This document shows positions 46,968 to 55,930 of a stretch of DNA of 64,000 nucleotides, piece after piece (the stretch's first letter is position 1; each line of letters starts with the position of its first letter). The stretch spans positions 1 to 64,000 of the forward strand of contig JBFMAI010000030.1 of NCBI GenBank assembly GCA_040755725.1, given 5' to 3'. The position numbers were made by a program, and so were the translations under genes. This stretch comes from JBFMAI01 sp040755725. Lineage in GTDB: Bacteria; Planctomycetota; Phycisphaerae; UBA1845; Fen-1342. The notes beneath the pieces are model-generated. The model was not told the DNA's origin, searched no databases, and was given only the letters and a program-made list of their open reading frames with translations.

Positions 46968-48200
46968 ATGATGAAACCGGCGTCGGACATGGGTGCTGAG
47001 CAGTGGGACTTGCGGGAGGCGGCCCCGCGCGCGGCCCGGACCGCGCTGGTCGTCGCGCTCGTCGGATTGGCGGCCGGAGTCGTCTGCGGCGCGATCGACG
47101 GCGGGGACACCTTCTTCCGCTCCTATTTGCTGAACTTCTGCTTTGTCCTCAGCGTCGCGCTGGGGGCCTTGTTCTTCGTCCTGCTCCAGCACCTGACGCG
47201 GGCGGGGTGGAGCGTATCGCTGCGGCGGCTGGCGGAGCTGATTGCGGGGACGCTGCCGTGGCTGGCGGTGCTGTTCGTGCCGTTGCTGGTCCCTGTATTG
47301 ACGGGTATGGGCGGGGTGTATGAATGGGCCGACCCGCGCGCCGTCGCGCGCGATGAGACCGGCCTGCTGCTTCACAAGCAGGCGTATCTGAATGCGCCGT
47401 TCTTCATTGTGCGTTGCGCGATCGTTTTTGCGGTCTGGTCGCTGCTGGCGCGCTTCTATTTGAGGACATCGGTCGCCCAGGATGCCAGCGGTGACCCGGG
47501 GCTGACGCTGCGGATGCAGTGGTGGAGCGCGCCGGGGATGCTGCTGTTTGGGGTGACGGTGACGGTGTTCGCCATCGACGCGCTCATGTCGCTGAACCCC
47601 CACTGGTACAGCACGATCTTCGGGGTGTACTTCTTCGCGGGCTGCGCGGTCGGCTTCTTCGCGCTGCTGGCGGTGCTGGTTTGGGGCGTGCAGCGGGCCG
47701 GACGGCTCACGCGGTCGATCACGGTCGAGCACTACCACGACATCGGCAAGCTGGCGTTCGGGTTTGTCGTGTTTTGGGCGTACATCGCCTTCTCGCAATA
47801 CCTGCTCATCTGGTACGCGAACATCCCCGAAGAAACCGCGTGGTACCTCCCGCGGCAGGGTGACACATGGTGGATCGGCGTGAGCCTGGTGCTGCTGTTC
47901 GGCCACTTTGTGGCGCCGTTTGTCGCGCTGCTGTCGCGGTGGCCGAAAAGGCGGCGCGGTACGCTGGCGGCGGCCGGCGTGTGGCTGCTGCTGATGCACT
48001 GGCTGGACTTGTACTACCTCGTGATTCCGCGGGCGCACGCCGGCGGGCACACCACGCCCTTGCACGTCAGCGACGTGGCGCTGTTGGTAGGCTTGGGCGG
48101 GCTGTTCACATGGCTGCTGCTACGTCCCATGGCCCGCGTGGCGCTGCTGCCGCAGCGCGATCCGCGCCTGGACGAGGCCCTGTCGTTCCACAACGTGTAG
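46968..48200 (+). CDS. actF: Alternative complex III subunit ActF
   Basis: This 410-residue integral membrane protein of about ten helices is related to ActC. Visible family pieces include FRSYLLNFCFVLSVALGALFFVLLQHLTRAGWS, MQWWSAPGMLLFGVTVTVFAIDALMSLNPHWYSTIFGVYFF and FWAYIAFSQYLLIWYANIPEET. ActF completes the membrane part of the quinol-oxidising complex. The start is ATG at 46968 (or 46971). A long inverted-repeat element follows ten bases after the stop. Confidence 0.9.
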   Translation: MMKPASDMGAEQWDLREAAPRAARTALVVALVGLAAGVVCGAIDGGDTFFRSYLLNFCFVLSVALGALFFVLLQHLTRAGWSVSLRRLAELIAGTLPWLAVLFVPLLVPVLTGMGGVYEWADPRAVARDETGLLLHKQAYLNAPFFIVRCAIVFAVWSLLARFYLRTSVAQDASGDPGLTLRMQWWSAPGMLLFGVTVTVFAIDALMSLNPHWYSTIFGVYFFAGCAVGFFALLAVLVWGVQRAGRLTRSITVEHYHDIGKLAFGFVVFWAYIAFSQYLLIWYANIPEETAWYLPRQGDTWWIGVSLVLLFGHFVAPFVALLSRWPKRRRGTLAAAGVWLLLMHWLDLYYLVIPRAHAGGHTTPLHVSDVALLVGLGGLFTWLLLRPMARVALLPQRDPRLDEALSFHNV

Positions 48201-48210
48201 ATTGAGAATC

Positions 48211-48456
48211 ACCACAGAGACACAGAGAAGAGAGAATGGCGACTGGAACGAGAAGGCTGTCTTTCGCTAGAGGCCCCGCGCCGCGGTGGTTGCCTAGATG
48301 GGTGCTCGGGGGCGTGGAACAACGGATGGGCGGGCAGGCCGCCCGGCGAACCGCGGCTCGGCGGGAGCCTCGCTTTCCCATGTTGCATCGCCGTGAGTAC
48401 TCACTTGGGCAATCAACTACACAGACTTCTTCTCTGCGTCTCTGTGCCTCTGTGGT
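48211..48456. mobile_element. MITE-like element with CACAGAG-type inverted arms, carrying a nested R1 repeat
   Basis: The left arm ACCACAGAGACACAGAG (48211-48231) pairs with the right arm 48428-48456, which reads CCTCTGTGGT at its end and contains one extra 8-base CACAGAG unit. About 200 bp lie between, including a partial R1 copy D (near 48332-48375, CCGCGGCTCGGCGGGAGCCTCG). CACAGAG-type repeats are widely scattered intergenic elements in many bacteria. It has no coding capacity. Confidence 0.75.
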
Positions 48457-48477
48457 TTTCCTTTTCCGGGCGCGCGC

Positions 48478-48834
48478 ATGAGCACGGGCGGTGATCCGAA
48501 ATCCTCGACCACGCTGATTGCCGGTCTGATCGGCGCGATCGGGCTGCTCGTCGTCGTCGTCGCCGCACAGGTGCTCTTCTACAACGTCCAGCGCTACGAG
48601 GACGAGCGCAAGCTGTACGCCGTCAAGCCGCGCGAGCTGGCGGACCTCCAGGCGGCCCAGCTTGCCCAGCTCAACGGCTACCGCTTCGTGGACCGGTCGA
48701 GGGGTGTCGTCGCGATCCCGATCGACGACGCGATCCGCCTGTACGTGGCCGAAATGAAAAACGCCCCGATGGCGACTACAATGCCGAAAGCGACGGACGC
48801 GGAGCCGAGCCCGGCCGCCGAGTCGACACCATGA
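48478..48834 (+). CDS. Small membrane protein of the respiratory operon
   Basis: The 118-residue product has one membrane helix (LIAGLIGAIGLLVVVVAAQVLFY) followed by a soluble region (VQRYEDERKLYAVKPRELADLQAAQLAQLNGYRFVDRSRGVVAIPIDDAIRLYVAEMK). It overlaps the SCO gene by four bases, so it is translationally coupled to oxidase assembly. No family was recognised. A role in ACIII or oxidase assembly is inferred from position only. Confidence 0.7.
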   Translation: MSTGGDPKSSTTLIAGLIGAIGLLVVVVAAQVLFYNVQRYEDERKLYAVKPRELADLQAAQLAQLNGYRFVDRSRGVVAIPIDDAIRLYVAEMKNAPMATTMPKATDAEPSPAAESTP

Positions 48835-49718
48835 GACAGCCGGTCGAAAAACGTGGGGTCGCCCTCCTCGCCGCCGTGCTGCCGGCGCTGATCGCAACGT
48901 GGCCGGCCGTGGCCCAGGACGAGCCGCCGGAGGCCGGACCGCCCGGGCAGGACCGCACCGAACCGTTGCCGGCGGAGCTCCAGAACGTCGGTATCGACGA
49001 GCACCTGGACACCCCGCTGCCGGTGGACCTGGAGTTCATGGACGATGCGGGCCGCAAAGTGAAGTTAGGAGACTATTTCGATGGCCGGCGGCCGGTGATC
49101 CTGACGCTGAACTACTACCGCTGCCCGATGCTCTGCGGCCTCCAGCTCAATAGCCTTACCGAAACGCTGAAGGAGCTGGACTGGACCGCCGGCGACAAGT
49201 TCCAGGTGCTCACGGTCAGCTTCGACCCGCTGGAAACGCCCCAACTGGCGGCGATCAAGCGGCAGAACTACCTGCGCGAGTACGGGCGGCCGGAGGCGGC
49301 CGACGGCTGGCACTTTCTGACCGGTCGCAAAAAGAGCATCGACGCCCTGCTGAAAGCCACCGGCTTCCGCATCGCCTGGAGCGAGAAGGAGCAGCAGTGG
49401 CTGCACGTGGCGGCGCTGGTGATCTGCACGCCGGACGGACGGATTTCGCGCTACCTCGTCAATCTGGTGTACGAACCGAAGACGCTGCGTCTGTCGCTGG
49501 TGGAGGCGTCGCAGGGGAAGATCGGCACGCCGCTCGATCACATCCTGCTCTTCTGCTACCACTACGATGGCGAAGGGTACAGCCTGGCGGCGATGAACAT
49601 TGCCCGGGCCGGCGGCGGGCTGTCGGCGGTCGTGGTCGCGGCCTTGTTGATCGGTCTGTGGCGACGCGAACGGCGGCGGGCCGGCGCCCAACGCGGCGAG
49701 GTCACCACGGGCGGTTGA
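48831..49718 (+). CDS. sco: SCO1/SenC-type copper chaperone with C-terminal membrane anchor
   Basis: SCO proteins deliver copper to the CuA site of cytochrome oxidase subunit II. The thioredoxin-like fold has LNYYRCPMLCGLQL with the CxxxC copper motif, and a conserved His in QQWLHVAALVICTPDGRISRYL. A signal peptide precedes it and a membrane helix (LSAVVVAALLIGLWRRERR) closes it. It lies directly upstream of coxB, which fits its job. Confidence 0.92.
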   Translation: MRQPVEKRGVALLAAVLPALIATWPAVAQDEPPEAGPPGQDRTEPLPAELQNVGIDEHLDTPLPVDLEFMDDAGRKVKLGDYFDGRRPVILTLNYYRCPMLCGLQLNSLTETLKELDWTAGDKFQVLTVSFDPLETPQLAAIKRQNYLREYGRPEAADGWHFLTGRKKSIDALLKATGFRIAWSEKEQQWLHVAALVICTPDGRISRYLVNLVYEPKTLRLSLVEASQGKIGTPLDHILLFCYHYDGEGYSLAAMNIARAGGGLSAVVVAALLIGLWRRERRRAGAQRGEVTTGG

Positions 49719-49734
49719 CGTCGCCCGTGCCCGC

Positions 49735-49755
49735 GCACCGGCCATTGGCCGGTGC
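49735..49755. repeat. Perfect 9-bp inverted repeat GCACCGGCC / GGCCGGTGC
   Basis: Two 9-base arms with a 3-base loop lie 17 bp after the sco stop. No T-run follows. It shares its GGCCGGT motif with the hairpin at 797-816. Confidence 0.55.
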
Positions 49756-49853
49756 CACACGAGCCGGCGAGGGCCGCTCGGGACCGACGGTCAGCCTCCG
49801 CGACGCCGGACTCGGGGGGTCGGCGTCAGCGGGCCGCGCGGCAGCCAATGAGC

Positions 49854-49880
49854 GGCCACAGGCGGGACGCCTGTGCCACC
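49854..49880. repeat. Hairpin related to the actB insertion element
   Basis: ACAGGCG-GGA-CGCCTGT with flanking GGCC/GTGCCACC forms a strong stem 22 bp upstream of the coxB start. The CAGGCG/CGCCTG plus GTGCCACC blocks parallel the in-frame unit at 41275-41328. Confidence 0.6.
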
Positions 49881-49901
49881 CAGAGGAGAACGCACCTGCG
49901 G

Positions 49902-50885
49902 ATGACGAACCTGTTGCTGGGACAAGCCGAGTTGCCGCCCGTCGCCCCCGGCGCGGGGACCACGTGGCTGCCGCCGCAGGCCTCGACGGCCGCGCCGCAC
50001 ACCGACGCGGTCTTCTACTTCATCTTCTGGGTCTCCGTCTTCTTCTTCACGCTGATCGTGGCGCTGATGGTGTACTTCGTGTTGCGCTATCGGCAGCGGA
50101 AGGCGGGGCAGGCGGCGGTCGGCGGCGTGACGCACCACACCGGCCTGGAGATCACCTGGTCCGCGGTCCCGCTGGTGCTGGTCGTGGCCATGTTCTACAT
50201 GGGGTTCCGCGGCTTCATGGACATCGTGAATCCGCCGCGCGACGCGCTGGACATCCGCGTGCTGGGGCAGAAATGGGTGTGGACGTTCACGTACCCCAAC
50301 GGGCACAGCGACAACGAGCTGCACGTCCCGGTCGACACGCCGGTCCGGCTGATTCTGGAATCGAATGATGTGATTCACAGTCTGTACATACCGGCGTTTC
50401 GCATCAAGAAGGACGCGGTGCCGGGGCGGTACAACAAGGCCTGGTTCGAGGCGAAGAAGCCGGGGGAGTACCTGCTGCTGTGCGCGGAGTATTGCGGGAC
50501 GAAGCACTCGGACATGCTGGCCCGCGTCGTGGTCCACGAGCCGGGCAAGTACGAGCAGTGGCTGGCCGAGGCGGCCGACCCGTTCCGCACACGGACGTTG
50601 GCGGAGGTGGGGGCGCTGCTGCACATGAAGCGGTGCGGCGGGTGCCACTCGGTGGACGGCAGCGCCAACATCGGCCCGTCGTTCAAGGGCATCTACGAGC
50701 ACGAAGTGAAGCTCGCCGACGGCACGACCGTCACCGCCGACGACAACTACATCCGCGAGTCGATCCTCTATCCGCAGGCGAAGATCGTCGCCGGCTACGG
50801 CAAGGAAATGCCGTCGTTCAAGGGACTGCTGAAGGACAAGGAAATCACGGCGATCGTTGAGTACATCAAGGAGCTGAGCAAGTAG
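49902..50885 (+). CDS. coxB: Cytochrome c oxidase subunit II with fused cytochrome c
   Basis: Two N-terminal membrane helices (YFIFWVSVFFFTLIVALMVYFV and WSAVPLVLVVAMFYMGF) are followed by a cupredoxin domain with the CuA site LLCAEYCGTKHSDM and its distant His in DVIHSLYIPAFRIKKD. The C-terminal ~100 residues are a class I cytochrome c (MKRCGGCHSVDGSANIGPSFKG, Met in GKEMPSFKG), as in caa3-type oxidases. The ATG at 49902 has AGGAG upstream. It accepts electrons for subunit I, probably from the ACIII cytochromes. Confidence 0.93.
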   Translation: MTNLLLGQAELPPVAPGAGTTWLPPQASTAAPHTDAVFYFIFWVSVFFFTLIVALMVYFVLRYRQRKAGQAAVGGVTHHTGLEITWSAVPLVLVVAMFYMGFRGFMDIVNPPRDALDIRVLGQKWVWTFTYPNGHSDNELHVPVDTPVRLILESNDVIHSLYIPAFRIKKDAVPGRYNKAWFEAKKPGEYLLLCAEYCGTKHSDMLARVVVHEPGKYEQWLAEAADPFRTRTLAEVGALLHMKRCGGCHSVDGSANIGPSFKGIYEHEVKLADGTTVTADDNYIRESILYPQAKIVAGYGKEMPSFKGLLKDKEITAIVEYIKELSK

Positions 50886-50953
50886 AAGCTGTCTCGAAAC
50901 CGGTCCCGGCAGCCCTTCGGGAATCGGAAGGGCCATGCCGGCCGGGGGATCTG

Positions 50954-50987
50954 ACCCTCCCCCAACCCCTCCCTGAGAGGGGGGGTG
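50954..50987. repeat. CCCTCCC-type repeat at the coxB-coxA junction
   Basis: The segment reads CCCTCCCCCAACCCCTCCC then TGAGAGGGGGGGTG, giving an imperfect stem of C-rich and G-rich arms. It is a common type of short intergenic repeat. No T-run follows. Confidence 0.55.
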
Positions 50988-51013
50988 CGGGATAGCCGCT
51001 CCAGGTGAAGGAT

Positions 51014-52693
51014 ATGAGCACAGTCAATCCGGCCATTCCCGACCGGTCTGCCGCGGGTGGCGACAACTATCTCAACCACATCCGTGGTATCCGGTCGTGG
51101 CTCGTCACGGTGGACCACAAGCGCATCGGCGTCCTGTACCTCGTGTCGATCCTGGCGGCGTTCCTGCTCGGCGGCATCTTCGCCATCCTGGTGCGCACCG
51201 AGCTGCTCACGCCGCAAGAAACGATCATGAAGGCGGACAACTACAACCGCTTCTTCACGCTGCACGGCGCGGTGATGACGTTTCTGGTCATCATCCCGGG
51301 GATCCCGGCGACGCTCGGGAATTTCGTCCTGCCGATCATGCTGGGGGCGAAGGACCTCGCGTTCCCGCGGATCAACCTGGCGAGTTACTACCTGTGGGTG
51401 GCCGGGGCGCTGCTCGCGGTCGTGTCGATCGTGATGGGCAGCGTGGACACCGGCTGGACGTTTTACGTGCCCTACGCCACCGAGACGAGCATGGGCGGGG
51501 TGGTCCCGGTGCTGGCCGGCGTGTTCCTGCTGGGCTTCAGCTCGATTTTCACCGGGCTGAACTTCATTGTGACGATCCACAAGATGCGGCCGCCGGGGAT
51601 GACCTGGTTCCGTCTGCCGCTGTTTCTGTGGGCGCTGTACGCGACGGCGGTGATCCAGATTCTGGCGACGCCGGTGCTGGGGATCACGGTGCTGCTGCTG
51701 ATTGTCGAGCGGCTGTTTCAGTTCGGCATTTTCCTGCCGGCGTTGGGCGGCGACCCGATCCTGTACCAGCATTTCTTCTGGTTCTACTCGCACCCGGCGG
51801 TGTACATCATGATCCTGCCGGCGATGGGGATCATCAGCGAGCTGGTGTCGGTCTTCAGCCGCAAGCACATCTTCGGCTACCATTTCATCGCGTTCTCCAG
51901 CATCGCCATCGCGCTGTTCGGGTTCTTCGTGTGGGGGCACCACATGTTCGTCAGCGGGCAATCGAGCCTGCTCAGCGCGATCTTCAGCGTGCTGACCTAC
52001 AGCGTGTCGATCCCGTCCGCCGTCAAGGTCTTCAACTGGCTGGCAACGATGCACGGTGGGTCGATCTCGCTGCGCACGCCCATGCTGTACGCGCTGAGCT
52101 TCATCTTCATCTTTGGCATCGGCGGGCTGACCGGGCTGTTCCTGGGCGCCTTGGCGACGGACGTCCACCTGCACGACACGTACTTCGTCGTGGCCCACTT
52201 CCACTACGTGATGATGGGCAGCACGCTGATCGCTCTGATCGGCGGCCTGCACTACTGGTGGCCCAAAATCACCGGGCGGATGTACTCCGAACGCTGGGGC
52301 CAGGCCGCCTGGATCATCCTCTTCGTCGGCTTCAACCTGACCTTCTTCCCCCAGTTCATCCTCGGCAGCCACGGGATGCCGCGGCGGTACTACAACTACC
52401 CCGCCCAGTTCGAGGCCCTGCACGTGCTTTCGACGATCGGGTCGTACGTGATGTCCGTGGCGTTCTTCCTGATCGCCGGGTATCTGCTGCACGCGCTCTT
52501 CGCCGGCCGACGGGCCCCGGCCAACCCGTGGGGCGGGGCGACGCTGGAGTGGCGCTGCGCGTCGCCGCCGCCGGCGCACAACTTCGACTACACGCCGACG
52601 GCCGGCGATCCGTACGATTTCAGCGACCTGCGCTACGACCCGCAGATTGAGGGGTATGTCCCCGCCGGCGCGAAGCCCGCGGCCACCGCCTGA
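51014..52693 (+). CDS. coxA: Cytochrome c oxidase subunit I (A2-type heme-copper oxidase)
   Basis: This is the oxygen-reducing subunit with about 12 helices. Heme and CuB ligands are seen in LHGAVMTFLVIIPG, FWFYSHPAVYIMILPAMG, WGHHMFVSGQ and LHDTYFVVAHFHYVMMG. The YSHPAVY sequence has Ser-Tyr in place of the Glu of HPEVY, which is the mark of the A2 subfamily. The start is ATG at 51014 with AGGTGA upstream; GTG at 51005 is possible. No subunit III or IV gene follows. A GC hairpin lies 28 bp after the stop. Confidence 0.94.
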   Translation: MSTVNPAIPDRSAAGGDNYLNHIRGIRSWLVTVDHKRIGVLYLVSILAAFLLGGIFAILVRTELLTPQETIMKADNYNRFFTLHGAVMTFLVIIPGIPATLGNFVLPIMLGAKDLAFPRINLASYYLWVAGALLAVVSIVMGSVDTGWTFYVPYATETSMGGVVPVLAGVFLLGFSSIFTGLNFIVTIHKMRPPGMTWFRLPLFLWALYATAVIQILATPVLGITVLLLIVERLFQFGIFLPALGGDPILYQHFFWFYSHPAVYIMILPAMGIISELVSVFSRKHIFGYHFIAFSSIAIALFGFFVWGHHMFVSGQSSLLSAIFSVLTYSVSIPSAVKVFNWLATMHGGSISLRTPMLYALSFIFIFGIGGLTGLFLGALATDVHLHDTYFVVAHFHYVMMGSTLIALIGGLHYWWPKITGRMYSERWGQAAWIILFVGFNLTFFPQFILGSHGMPRRYYNYPAQFEALHVLSTIGSYVMSVAFFLIAGYLLHALFAGRRAPANPWGGATLEWRCASPPPAHNFDYTPTAGDPYDFSDLRYDPQIEGYVPAGAKPAATA

Positions 52694-52720
52694 TCTGCCG
52701 CGATCCACCGCACGATTACG

Positions 52721-52741
52721 GCCCCGCGGCCGAGGCGGGGC
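52721..52741 (+). terminator. GC-rich hairpin after coxA, possible terminator
   Basis: GCCCCGC and GCGGGGC (7-bp stem, 7-base loop) begin 28 bp after the coxA stop codon. No T-run follows, so it may act with Rho or only stabilise the mRNA end. Confidence 0.3.
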
Positions 52742-52816
52742 AGCGCGGGTTGCCAGCCCGATTACAACCACGATAATACCGCCGCGGGGGGCACGCGACG
52801 CCGCTACGGAGTGTGC

Positions 52817-54484
52817 ATGTCCGTCAATCCAAAGACAGCCGTGGGTCCGCTCGGCGGCGTGCGGGCCGGCGCGCGGCAACTGCGCGGCTGGCGGTGGAAC
52901 GGTCGCGGCGGACTCGTGTCGCGGCCTGTTCGTTGTCGCCGGGAGGATTGGTACATCGTCCGGGCCCGGCCGGTCGATGCGGCTTCCGGGGCGCCCACGA
53001 CGCTGCTGGTCACTTTTTATCAGGACGATCGCCCACTCGAACGGCGGCGGCTGCGGCTGCACGCCGCTGATACTGCCGCCGGCGTTGAACTGCTCGGTTG
53101 GCTCGAGACGCCGGCCCGCGCGACGCACTTGCAGGTGGCGGTCCCGGACGCGGAAATCGGGGGGCGCCTGCGAGAAGTTGTGTTCCATGACGTGGCCGAG
53201 CGCGACCCCAAGTGCCACCCGTTGGCCAACGTCCCGCGGTGGAGCACGTATCGCCCGCCGTTCACCATCGACCGGGTGGTGTTGCCGGCCCCGCTGGCCG
53301 CGTTGGCGCGCGCGGTGCCGGAACTGACGGCGCGGGTGGTGGATCAGCCGGCCACGCGCGACGAGCTGTTCCGGGCGGCCCGCGGGGCCGCTTGCGTGCT
53401 CGACCCGCGGTGGGTGCGTCGCCTGCGAATGTCGTGGCGCGATGTGGAAGCGCTGGCGGCCGCGGCGTGGCTGCTCGTGGACCTGGAAACGGCGGCGGAG
53501 CTGCTCACGGCCTGCGGCGCGGGCGAAATCCGCCTGGTTTCGCACGCTTCCGCGCACGGGATCATGTCGGCGCGCGTCGAGTACGCCGACGTTCCCACCC
53601 GCGGCCTGGCCCTTCAGGACGTGGTGCCCTACGCCGCGTGCGACGACCGGGGGCGTTTTCGCGTCCGCGGTCTGCGGGCCGGTCGGGCCTGGCGACGCCT
53701 CGCGGACCAGGCCGGCTGGGCCACGCTCCTCTGCGCCGAAACGCCCTGGGAAGCCGAGCACGGCGACGTATTGTCGGCGATGCGGGCGGTGGGCGGCGGG
53801 GAGCTGATCGTGACGGAACTGCCTTGGCTCGCGGCCGGGCGGCACGGGCCGCTGCTGGCGCCGCGAATTGCCACCCACCTGCTGCGGATGCACCTGGCGG
53901 CACCGCTGCCCGACCACGTGCAATACTGGAATCGCTGGGCGACCGGCGATGTCCTCATCCGGGACATCGCCGACCTTGCCGGTCGCTACGCGCCCCTGCG
54001 GCCGGTGCGCTGGGCCCCGGTGGACGCCGGGCGCGCCCGGCTCGGGTTGAGCCTGACGATGCCGGGGCCGGACGCCCGCCCGCCGTTGCTGATTCGCACC
54101 GGACGAATCGACGACGACGCCCTCCACGACGGGCTGCCGGCCGAGCCGATGATGATCTTCATGAAGTGGCTGGCCCGCGAAGCCCGCGAGCGGACCGCGT
54201 GGGCCCAGACCCATCTGGCGGGGTGCCCCGTCGTGTGGCAGTTCGACACAGCCGGGGGGCTCAAGTACGCCGTCTTGTTCGATGCGGCCCACCCGACCGA
54301 CGGCCGGCGGCCGCAGGTGGTGCGGCTGCGGTTGGCCGGGCCCGCAGAGCGTGCCCCGGAACCGGCGGACCTGGTCATCACGATTCCCCAAGACGAGGGG
54401 CTGCACGGCGATGCTTCGCCGGCGTGGCAGGATGCCCTCACGCGGAGATTGATCCGCCTGATCGAACGGGGGCCGACGGTCTGA
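52817..54484 (+). CDS. Large conserved hypothetical protein
   Basis: The ATG at 52817 has GGAG seven bases upstream. The ~555-residue protein has no membrane segment or signal peptide and no recognised catalytic motif. It contains SRPVRCRREDWYIVRARPVDAASGAPTTLLVTFYQDD, VSHASAHGIMSARVEYADVPTRGLALQDVVPYAACDDRGRFRVRG and GLPAEPMMIFMKWLARE, consistent with a two-domain soluble protein with a C-terminal nuclease- or phosphatase-sized part. It sits between coxA and purA on the same strand. The function is unknown. Confidence 0.7.
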   Translation: MSVNPKTAVGPLGGVRAGARQLRGWRWNGRGGLVSRPVRCRREDWYIVRARPVDAASGAPTTLLVTFYQDDRPLERRRLRLHAADTAAGVELLGWLETPARATHLQVAVPDAEIGGRLREVVFHDVAERDPKCHPLANVPRWSTYRPPFTIDRVVLPAPLAALARAVPELTARVVDQPATRDELFRAARGAACVLDPRWVRRLRMSWRDVEALAAAAWLLVDLETAAELLTACGAGEIRLVSHASAHGIMSARVEYADVPTRGLALQDVVPYAACDDRGRFRVRGLRAGRAWRRLADQAGWATLLCAETPWEAEHGDVLSAMRAVGGGELIVTELPWLAAGRHGPLLAPRIATHLLRMHLAAPLPDHVQYWNRWATGDVLIRDIADLAGRYAPLRPVRWAPVDAGRARLGLSLTMPGPDARPPLLIRTGRIDDDALHDGLPAEPMMIFMKWLAREARERTAWAQTHLAGCPVVWQFDTAGGLKYAVLFDAAHPTDGRRPQVVRLRLAGPAERAPEPADLVITIPQDEGLHGDASPAWQDALTRRLIRLIERGPTV

Positions 54485-54620
54485 GAGTCCGCGTGCGATT
54501 CGCGCGAATCCGCGCCGCCACTGGTTTGCGGGCCGTGGCCGGACGTGCTACAAACCACCGCTTGGGCTGCCGCCGTCGCGGTGGGCGAGCCGTCACCGTT
54601 TTCAGGAAGACCGCGCGAAC

Positions 54621-55928
54621 ATGAGCTTCCACGACTTGGGCAGTACGGGCGTCGTCGGGCTCCAATGGGGCGACGAGGGCAAGGGGAAGGTCGTCGACCT
54701 GCTGTTGGCCGACTTCGACGCCGTTGTGCGGTACGCGGGCGGGGCCAACGCCGGCCATACGGTCGTGATCGGCTCCGAGACGTTCGCCCTGCATCAGCTC
54801 CCCAGCGGCATTCTGAGGCCCGAGGTCGTGTGTGTCATCGCGGCGGGGGCCGTTGTGGACCCGGCGGTGCTGCTGGGCGAAATCGCTTCGCTGCGCCAGC
54901 GTGGTGTCAGGGTCGCGGACAATCTGCGCCTCAGCGATCGTGCCCACGTCGTATTTCCGTACCATCGCCGGGAAGACGTGCTGGCCGAGCGGGCCGCCCG
55001 GCCGGAGTCCAAGCTCGGGACCACCGCGCGCGGCATCGGCCCGTGCTACGCCGACAAACACGCCCGCCACTGGGCGATCCGCGTCGGCGACCTTCATCCC
55101 GCCGAGCACTTGCGCCGCCGGCTCGCGGCGGTCGTGGCCCACAAGAACGCGTATCTCGCGGGCGTGTACGGCGAGCGCGAGTTGTTCGACGCGGACCGGC
55201 TCGCGGAGGAGTACCTGGCGTTCGCGGAGGAGCTGCGGCCGTTTGTGTGCGACACGACCTCCCTTTTGCACCGCCTGCGCCGCGCGGGCCAGCGCATCCT
55301 CTACGAAGGGGCCCAGGGGGCGCTGCTCGACGTGGACCACGGCACCTATCCGTACGTCACCAGCTCCAGCGCCGCGGGCGGCATCGCCAGCGGCGCCGGG
55401 GTCCCGCCGACCGCCGTGCAGTCGATCGTCGGCGTCGTCAAGGCGTACGCCACTCGCGTCGGCGCCGGCCCTTTTCCGACCGAGCTGACCGACGGCCTCG
55501 GCGAGACCATCCGTGAGCGGGGCCGCGAGTTCGGTACGACGACGGGGCGACCACGGCGGTGCGGCTGGTTCGACGCGGTGGCCGGCAGCTACGCGGCGAT
55601 GCTGGCCGGCCCGACCTGCCTGGCGGTATTGCACCTCGACACGCTGTCGGGGATCGACCCCCTGAAGGTCTGCGTCGGCTACCAGATCGACGGAGAGCCG
55701 CTGAATGAGTTCCCGGCCGACATCGGGCGGTTGCAGCGGGTCGAGCCCGTCTATGAGACGTTGCCGGGATGGACGGAGGACATATCGGCGTGCCAGCGGG
55801 TCTGCGACTTGCCGGACGCCGCGCGAACCTACCTCCGCTTCATCAGCGAACGCCTGGGGGCCCCCGTTCGTATGATCGGAGTCGGCCCCGCCCGTGAGCA
55901 GGTCATCGTGACGGGCCCTGAGAACTGA
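54621..55928 (+). CDS. purA: Adenylosuccinate synthetase
   Basis: PurA joins IMP and aspartate using GTP, making adenylosuccinate on the way to AMP. The GTP loop VVGLQWGDEGKGKVVDLL, GGANAGHTVVIG, STAIGPCYADKHAR-like (TTARGIGPCYADKHARH), EGAQGALLDVDHGTYPYVTSS, RVGAGPFPTEL, TGRPRRCGWFDAVAG are all family motifs. The 435-residue length is normal. It is two bases ahead of uppS, so the two are co-transcribed. Confidence 0.96.
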   Translation: MSFHDLGSTGVVGLQWGDEGKGKVVDLLLADFDAVVRYAGGANAGHTVVIGSETFALHQLPSGILRPEVVCVIAAGAVVDPAVLLGEIASLRQRGVRVADNLRLSDRAHVVFPYHRREDVLAERAARPESKLGTTARGIGPCYADKHARHWAIRVGDLHPAEHLRRRLAAVVAHKNAYLAGVYGERELFDADRLAEEYLAFAEELRPFVCDTTSLLHRLRRAGQRILYEGAQGALLDVDHGTYPYVTSSSAAGGIASGAGVPPTAVQSIVGVVKAYATRVGAGPFPTELTDGLGETIRERGREFGTTTGRPRRCGWFDAVAGSYAAMLAGPTCLAVLHLDTLSGIDPLKVCVGYQIDGEPLNEFPADIGRLQRVEPVYETLPGWTEDISACQRVCDLPDAARTYLRFISERLGAPVRMIGVGPAREQVIVTGPEN

Positions 55929-55930
55929 CG

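Noticed and set aside
45561..48065. Minus-strand open frame of over 800 codons opposite actDE and actF
   Set aside because: Same shadow effect; the plus strand has heme and membrane motifs.
50795..54406. Minus-strand open frame of about 1200 codons opposite coxA and the following gene
   Set aside because: The sense strand encodes canonical CoxA; the antisense product is low complexity and has no domain.
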